A stretch of DNA of 64,000 nt, from contig JAKSVN010000002.1 of the NCBI GenBank assembly GCA_024427125.1, positions 30,966 to 94,965 on the forward strand. Reading direction: 5' to 3'. Both the position numbers and the translations under genes were made by a program. This DNA is from Mycoplasmoidaceae bacterium (GTDB lineage: Bacteria; Bacillota_I; Bacilli_A; Mycoplasmatales; Mycoplasmoidaceae). The notes beneath the pieces were generated by a model. The model did no database searches and was not told where the DNA came from. It saw only the letters and a list, made by a program, of their open reading frames with translations. Of this stretch, positions 58,227 through 64,000 are shown in pieces; the stretch's first letter is position 1, and each line of letters opens with the position of its first letter.

Positions 58227-59361
58227 ATGAAAAAATTTAAATTATTAATGCCTATATTAGGCATAACAGCAACAGCAGGATTAATTACTCCTGTTGCAGT
58301 TGCTTGTAATAAAGATGATGAAAAGATTCATATTGATTATGAGGCAGTTGACGAACAAAGTCTATTAAATGCTTTGAAAAATCCTGAATATAAAGTTATT
58401 GCTTTAGCTGACAATATCACTATCACTAGTACAGATGTACATGCTTTAGAAATCACTAGACCAGTAACAATTATCGGTAATAACAAAACAATTAAATGAG
58501 ATGATGCTACGGCTGCTAATGACCATAGACTAGTTTATATTGATATTGCTAATAACAATAAACAAAAGAAAGAAGTTATATTCAAAGATATTAAGTTTGA
58601 ATATTTTGGTAGCGGAGGATATTCTTCAACTATCCATGCTAGTCATATAGATGGATGCAGAATACAATTTGATCATTGCGAAGTACATAATGGTGGAATT
58701 GGACAAGGCAAGACTTATTATGCATTAGAAATTAGCCCAGAAAATGTTAATGGCAGTGAAATTATAATCAATGATTCATCATTCTCTGGTTGAAGTGCTA
58801 TTTATAACTTAGGTAGCAATGTTAAATTAATTGCTAATGATTCTTCTTTCTATGGAGACAATGGTTCTAAAGGAGATGATGAAGAATTTAGTACGATTGT
58901 TGTATCAGATTTCCCAATGTTGGCATCTTCTGCTTGAAACCACTGTTTTAGTGCTAACAACAATTTTACATTTAATGACTGTTCAGTTTATGTACAAAAA
59001 GTTGCAGGAGAAAATAATCAATTCTTTGTTGAAAATAGATCTGCTGCAAACAATGTTGCCAGATTCAATGAATGTGAGTTTAGTCAAACTTATGGTATGG
59101 ACACATATTTCCTTAATGTAACAACAAATGCAGCTGATATAATTGATGATAATATAAAAAAAATATTGTGCTGAAGCTGAAGGACATGTTGATGTTCCTG
59201 AAGAATTAAAAAATGCTACAACAGCAGATCAGTACAATAAAATTTATGGTACAAATTTAGCAAGTTCTAAATTACACTCAAGAATTATTGTTGATAATGA
59301 ACATGCAAAATATTTTAAAGAAGCAGCAATTGATGCAACTCATAGTTGAATTCTAGGATAA
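58227..59361 (+). CDS. Beta-helix lipoprotein with A8 frameshift
   Basis: Signal peptide and lipobox VAVAC (Cys27). The mature part has pectin-lyase-like right-handed beta-helix repeats (VTIIGNNKTIKW, VIFKDIKFEYFG, CRIQFDHCEVHNGG, IIINDSSFSG, VKLIANDSSFYG). The frame is open to an A8 tract at 59156-59163. The continuing C-terminal sequence (KYCAEAEGHVDVPEELKN to HSWILG) is in the +1 frame and would be joined by seven A. So it is off as sequenced, through phase variation, slippage or a sequencing error. About 377 aa if repaired. A CIRCE site and (TA)8 lie upstream. Confidence 0.7.
59156..59163 (+). repeat. A8 homopolymer at frameshift point
   Basis: Eight A at the exact point where the coding frame changes. 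Mycoplasma surface genes are known to switch by A-tract slippage. Confidence 0.75.
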
Positions 59362-59374
59362 TAATTCTAAAAAG

Positions 59375-59407
59375 AAAAAAGAAGCCCACATCGAGCTTCT
59401 TTTTTTA
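59375..59407. terminator. Terminator, repeated family copy 3
   Basis: AAAAAAGAAGC/GCTTCTTTTTT around CCACATCGA. Ends the lipoprotein (+) and tRNA-Arg (-). Confidence 0.8.
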
Positions 59408-59408
59408 A

Positions 59409-59485
59409 TGGCGCGCCAGAGAGGATTCGAACCTCCGACCACGCGCTTAGAAGGCGCGTACTCTATCCAACTGAGCTACTGGCAC
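59409..59485 (-). tRNA. tRNA-Arg, anticodon UCU
   Basis: Minus-strand cloverleaf: acceptor GTGCCAG/CTGGCGC, D arm AGCTCAGTTGGATAGAGT, anticodon stem CGCGC/GCGCG around CTTCTAA, T arm GGAGGTTCGAATCCTC, G73 and encoded CCA. Reads AGA/AGG. Confidence 0.95.
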
Positions 59486-59529
59486 AATAGTAATAATGTA
59501 TTATAACACAATTGCTACTATACATTATT

Positions 59530-59985
59530 CTAATGATGAATATTATATGTAATTGTTAACCCTTTATTTGTTGTTACTTTTTCTTTACCATCATCAATTT
59601 TAAATTTAATTTTAAGGGATGCACTATATGGTATACTTGGCTCAATTGAATTGGTAAACATAAGGCTAATGTTTGCATCTCCAGCTTCAATAAGTTGTTC
59701 TCTAACAGACTTTAAATACTCTGGTGCTGGTGTATTAATATTTATAGTGCCACTTTCATCAGGTATTTTTATTGTGCCACTAATAGCAATTAATTCAATC
59801 TTTTGGCCACTTTTTTTATGTCTTCATTTAAGATGGAATAATGATTCGTTTGGTAAAGTAGTTCCTATATTTTTTTTATCAACAACAACTGCACTTTCTT
59901 GTTTAGCACATGATGTCATTATTGGTGATGCAGTAGCAATAGCTCCTGCAGTCATAAATGGTAATAGTAGTTTAAGTTTTTTCAT
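59530..59985 (-). CDS. Small lipoprotein, 151 aa
   Basis: Signal MKKLKLLLPFMTAGAIA... with lipobox MTSC, Cys26. The mature domain is beta-rich and has no recognised motif. GGAGG ribosome site supports the start. The signal resembles that of the lipoprotein across the tRNA-Arg gene (MKKFKLLMPIL), suggesting shared ancestry. Divergent from tig, with 136 bases between them. Confidence 0.8.
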
Positions 59986-60121
59986 AATTCCCTCCACTTA
60001 AATTATATAAGTATAATCATATCTTATATATTTTATGTATACCAAAATCTATGATATCTTATTATCAATTTATCAATTTTATAACCTATAATTTAATAAC
60101 TTTGTAAAAGAAGGTAACAAA

Positions 60122-61450
60122 ATGAAAATTTTAAGTGTAAAAAATAATAAGAATGATGCTACTTTTGAAGTAGAACTAGAAGCTAAAGCATGAAAGACTA
60201 GCGTAGCTAGTACAAAAAAGAACTTAGCTAAGAATATTCAAATTCAAGGTTTTAGAAAAGGACATGTTCCTCAAGCAGAAATTGACAAAAGAATTTCTGA
60301 TGCTGAAGTAGCAATGAGAACATTAGAAAAACAACAAAACCAAATTATTCAAGATATTATTGCTTCTAAAGAATTTAAAGATTCTAACTGCATTGATTCA
60401 GTTAGCAAATTAGAAGTTGTTAAATTAGAACCTACACCAGTCATCAAAGTAAACTTTGAACTTGTACCTAAAGTTGAAGACTTTGCTGCTAAGGATGTTA
60501 AAGAAATTTCTTTACCACCATACAAGGCACCAGAAGTATCTGAAACAATGGTTAAACAACAAATTAAAATGATGATCAAACCTGATGCAATGCTATCAGC
60601 AAAGAAAGATGGTATTGTTGCTAAAGGCAACATTGCTGTCATTGATTTTAAGGGTTTTATTGATGGTAAAGCATTTAAAGGTGGAGAAGGCAAAAACTTT
60701 GAATTGGAAATTGGCTCTAAATCATTCATTGACAATTTTGAAGACCAACTAATTGGTTGTAAAAAAGGTGACAAAAAAGATGTTAATGTCACATTCCCTA
60801 AAGATTATGGAATGAAAGACTATGCAGGTAAACCTGCAAAGTTTGAAGTAGTAATTAATGATGTTAAGGAAATTGAATATCCTGAAATCACAAAAGACTA
60901 TTGCAAAAAATTTGGTATGGATTGTGCTAATATGAAAGAACTTGAAGCACACATTAAGAGTTTATTTGTACAAGAAACTGAAATGAGATACCAAGATATG
61001 GCTATGCGTGTAATTAATGATGCTATTGGTAAAAAAGCTAAACTAAACTATTATCCAACTAGCTTAATTAATATGCACAAGAACCAAATCTTAAGACAAT
61101 ATGAACAAGAAGGTAATCGTTCAGGCTTTAAGACACTAGAACAATATAAGAAAGCTCTAGGTGTTGATCAAAAGATGTTTGAAGAAACATTAACTAAATC
61201 TGCTAAAACAACTTTAACTGTGGCAATGGTTTATGAAAAATTAATCGAAGATTACAAACTTAAAGTAGAAGAAGCAGACACTAAAGACTACTTATCTAAA
61301 CTAACAAGATATGTTGGCGACGAAAAGAAGGCAAAGGAAATGTTTGAAAAGAACAAAGACTATGCTGAAAGTAACATCTTAAGAGACAAACTCTTCAAAA
61401 AACTGATTGCTGAGTGTAAAAAAGAAGCACCTAAAAAAGATAAGAAATAG
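60122..61450 (+). CDS. tig: Trigger factor
   Basis: 442 aa ribosome-bound chaperone. The ribosome-docking signature is GFRKGHVP (residues 43-50). A FKBP-type PPIase domain follows around 160-245 (VAKGNIAVIDFKGFIDGKAFKGGEG), then the helical C-terminal arms. Acts on nascent chains; the lon protease follows downstream. Confidence 0.96.
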
Positions 61451-61454
61451 GCCA

Positions 61455-61483
61455 AAAAACACACATAAATAGTGTGTTTTTTT
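61455..61483 (+). terminator. tig terminator
   Basis: AAAACACAC/GTGTGTTTT with a seven-base loop and T run. Confidence 0.8.
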
Positions 61484-61514
61484 AATTGTTATTTATAGAT
61501 AAATAAAAAATAAA

Positions 61515-61541
61515 TTAGCACTCTCACATAAAAAGTGCTAA
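61515..61541 (+). promoter_or_regulatory. CIRCE operator of lon
   Basis: TTAGCACTC, nine bases, AAGTGCTAA; both arms equal the clpB site. It sits 22 bases before the lon start, so lon is likely under HrcA. Confidence 0.85.
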
Positions 61542-61563
61542 AATAGTATTAGTGGAGGTTATT

Positions 61564-63933
61564 ATGAAGAATTCAAATAACAAAAACCTATTAATCACAA
61601 GAGGGGTAATTTGTTTCCCTGGAATTGAGAAGGATATTGAGATTGCTCGTGAGGCATCTATTAATTCTATTAATGAAGCCTATGATCATGACAATAAAGA
61701 AATCATTATTACAGCTCAAATTAACCCAAAATTAGATACAGTCAAGAAAATTGATGAAATCTATAACATTGGTGTTTTAGCTAAAATAACTAAAGTTGCT
61801 AGAACAGACAATGAAATGACTGTTACTATCATGCCAAAGAGTAGAGTTCTAATTAGTGCTATATCTACAGATAGTAATAAGAAATTAACTAAATGTGAAT
61901 TTACTGAAATCAATGATCAACAACTATACAAAATAGATGAATCAAAGGAATTTGAGACACTATTAGAACTATTAAATAGATATGATCAAAAGATTACAGC
62001 AAGAATTAGAGATGTAATAATTGAAAATGAAAAAGCTGGTAAAACTAATAACTTTATTGATCTAGTTTATGAAATAACTAATTTACTACCAGTTCATTTC
62101 GACCAAAAGCAACAAATCCTTGCTTTAAACACTTTACCATTAAAGATTGATGCTTTAACTAGTTTATTGGCTAACCCTTCTGATTTATCTAAAGTAGAAA
62201 AAGATATTAATAAGAAATTAAACGAAAGTTTAAATAAACAACAACGTGAATTCTATTTACGTGAAAAGATGAGAACAATTAAAGAAGAGCTTGGTGAAAT
62301 CTCATCTAGAGAAAATGATTCAACAACTTTCAGAAAGAAACTAAGAGAAAATCCTTATCCTAAACATATTAAGGAAAAGCTTGAATCTGAAATTAATCAT
62401 TTGGAATCTTCTAACCCTCAAGAATCGTCAATGATTAGAACATACATTGAATGATTATTAAACATTCCATGATGACAAGAATCTAAAGATAATAATGACT
62501 TTAACAAAGTTAAAGGTACATTAGATGCAAGCCACTATGGACTAGAAAAAGTTAAAGAAAGAATTGTAGAATATTTAGCTGTAAGAGCTAAGAGTAAAAA
62601 CACTAAAGCTCCAATTATTTGTTTGGTTGGACCTCCAGGTGTTGGTAAATCATCACTTGCTAAATCTATTGCTGATGCTTTAAACAAACCATTTGTTAAG
62701 ATGGCATTAGGTGGTGTAAAAGATGAATCTGAAATTAGAGGACATAGAAGAACCTATTTAGGTTCAATGCCTGGTAGAATCATTAAAGCAATGAAAAAAG
62801 CTGGTGTTGTTAACCCTCTATTCTTGCTAGATGAAATAGATAAGATGTCTTCTGATCAAAGAGGCGATCCAGCTTCAGCTATGCTTGAAGTATTAGATCC
62901 AGAACAAAACTCAAGATTTAGTGATAACTATATTGAAGAAGATTATGACCTTTCTAAAGTAATGTTTGTAGCAACAGCTAACTATGCAGAACAAATTCCT
63001 GCTGCTTTATATGACCGTCTAGAAATTATTGAATTAACTTCATATACAGAACTTGAAAAGTTAGCTATTGCTAAGAAATACTTAATTCCTAAAGTATTAA
63101 AAGATTCTGGTTTGACTAACAAAGACTTAACATTTGCTGATAATGCATTAATGTTCATTATTAGACACTACACACAAGAAGCAGGTGTGAGAGAACTTGA
63201 AAGAATGATCAGAAAGATTGCAAGAAAACTTGTAGTTGAACAAATGTCTAGTAAAAAGAAGATTACTAAGAAGATTGATAAAGCTGCTGCTAAGTTCTAC
63301 TTAGACAAAGAAATCTTTGAATACAACATTAAAGAAAAAGAAAACATTCCAGGTGTTGTAAATGGTATGGCTTATACTTCTGCTGGTGGTGACTTACTAC
63401 AAATAGAAGTAACACACTTTAAAGGAAAAGGTGGAGTAAAAATCACTGGTAACCTTAAAGAAACAATGAAAGAATCAGCAGAAGTTGCTTTAGCATATGT
63501 TAAAGCTAATGCTAAGAAGTTTGGTATTAATGATATCAACTTTGATAAGACTGATATTCATATCCATGTTCCAACTGGTGGTGTACCAAAAGATGGACCA
63601 TCTGCTGGTGTTACATTAACTACAGCTATTATCTCTGCTTTAAGTAATAGACCAGTTAAGTCAACATTATCAATGACTGGTGAAATTACTTTACGTGGTA
63701 AAGTACTAATCATTGGTGGAGTAAAAGAAAAGACTATTTCTGCTCACCGTGGTGGAGTTAACACAATTATTATTCCTTCCCGTGATGAAAGATTCTTAAA
63801 AGATGTTCCACCTGAAGTAAAAGATAATATCACAGTTTATCTTGTAGAACACTATGATGAAATCTACAGCATTGTCTTTAATGGCAAACCTTTAAAACAA
63901 ACAAAAATAATTAAAGGAAAGAATGTTAAATAA
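61564..63933 (+). CDS. lon: ATP-dependent protease Lon
   Basis: 789 aa. N-terminal substrate domain, AAA+ with GPPGVGKSSLAKS and FLLDEIDKM, then the S16 protease domain with PKDGPSAGVTL (Ser680) and GGVKEK (Lys721) forming the Ser-Lys dyad. An in-frame GTG at 61552 is part of the TGGAGG ribosome site, so the ATG at 61564 is preferred. Degrades damaged proteins; heat-regulated through CIRCE. Confidence 0.97.
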
Positions 63934-63946
63934 AAAAAGAGGTTTG

Positions 63947-64000
63947 TGTAGTGAACCCCAAAACGGTGACACTATAAAAAACGGAAAATTCCTTCAATCA
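63947..64000. mobile_element. Putative left end of an IS3/IS150-type insertion sequence
   Basis: From 63947 the sequence TGTAGTGAACCCCAAAAC, then GGTGACACT, looks like the terminal inverted repeat of IS150-group elements (TGTA, CCCC, AAA, GACAC order). It follows lon by 13 bases. AAAAAAAGAGG just before it looks like half of a lon terminator, which an insertion would split. The window ends before any transposase, so the call stays tentative. Confidence 0.5.

Noticed and set aside
61552..61564. GTG start for lon.
   Set aside because: It is part of the TGGAGG ribosome site; the ATG at 61564 is correctly spaced.

Overview
The window is one stretch of a small, AT-rich mollicute (Mycoplasma-type) chromosome. 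TGA is read as tryptophan throughout: ung, polC, ileS, tuf, clpB, lon and the lipoproteins are only continuous when in-frame TGA is translated, and those Trp residues fall at family-typical places. Lipoproteins with a lipobox Cys, a ClpB without its N-domain and a PolC-type polymerase fit this. dxr and ispH (MEP isoprenoid pathway), recU, pnuC and an Ald-like gene point to a less reduced lineage, perhaps the M. penetrans/Malacoplasma side; that placement is inference.

Layout. 1-7.6 kb: 3' end of dnaB, a lipoprotein overlapping it, ung, two tandem amino acid permeases, a macro-domain protein. 7.6-17 kb: rpsD (-), a pnuC/HIT/BI-1-like operon (-), tlyA-dinB (+), ileS (-), ispH (+), a degenerate alanine-dehydrogenase-like gene (-). 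17-26.6 kb: rpsP-rplS followed by a tandem lipoprotein duplication whose units each start with a copy of the rplS 3' end. 26.6-34.6 kb: YitT-trmD, dprA-like, topA-trxA, two rpmG, secE-nusG, rpsB. 34.6-47.5 kb (-): ParA-like remnant-rsmG-mnmG, tRNA-Gln, two small genes, rnpB, polC, dxr-cdsA-frr-pyrH-tsf. 47.6-64 kb: cls, recU, a tandem RpiB fusion, a 1116-residue SF1 helicase, a zinc ribbon, tuf, an unidentified structured RNA, clpB, a frameshifted lipoprotein, tRNA-Arg, another lipoprotein, tig, lon, and what looks like the left terminus of an IS3/IS150-type insertion sequence at the window edge.

How it works together. Most genes are core information processing (replication, translation, rRNA/tRNA modification, protein quality control). 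clpB and lon each carry a CIRCE operator, so they probably form an HrcA heat-shock regulon. The changing part is the surface: seven lipoprotein genes or remnants, with tandem duplication, mosaic exchange, internal deletion, an A8 frameshift tract and a (TA)8 promoter tract. The most novel candidates are the structured RNA with a sequestered hydrophobic micro-ORF (55713-55931), the tandem RpiB-RpiB fusion, the ParA-like protein without a P-loop, and the rplS-tail duplication. Four recognisable enzyme families appear in degenerate form (Ald, DprA, ParA, N-terminal RpiB domain).

No CRISPR array, rRNA operon, prophage or complete transposase is visible. Apart from the structured-RNA region (55559-55971) and rnpB, no gap exceeds about 300 bases without a protein gene.
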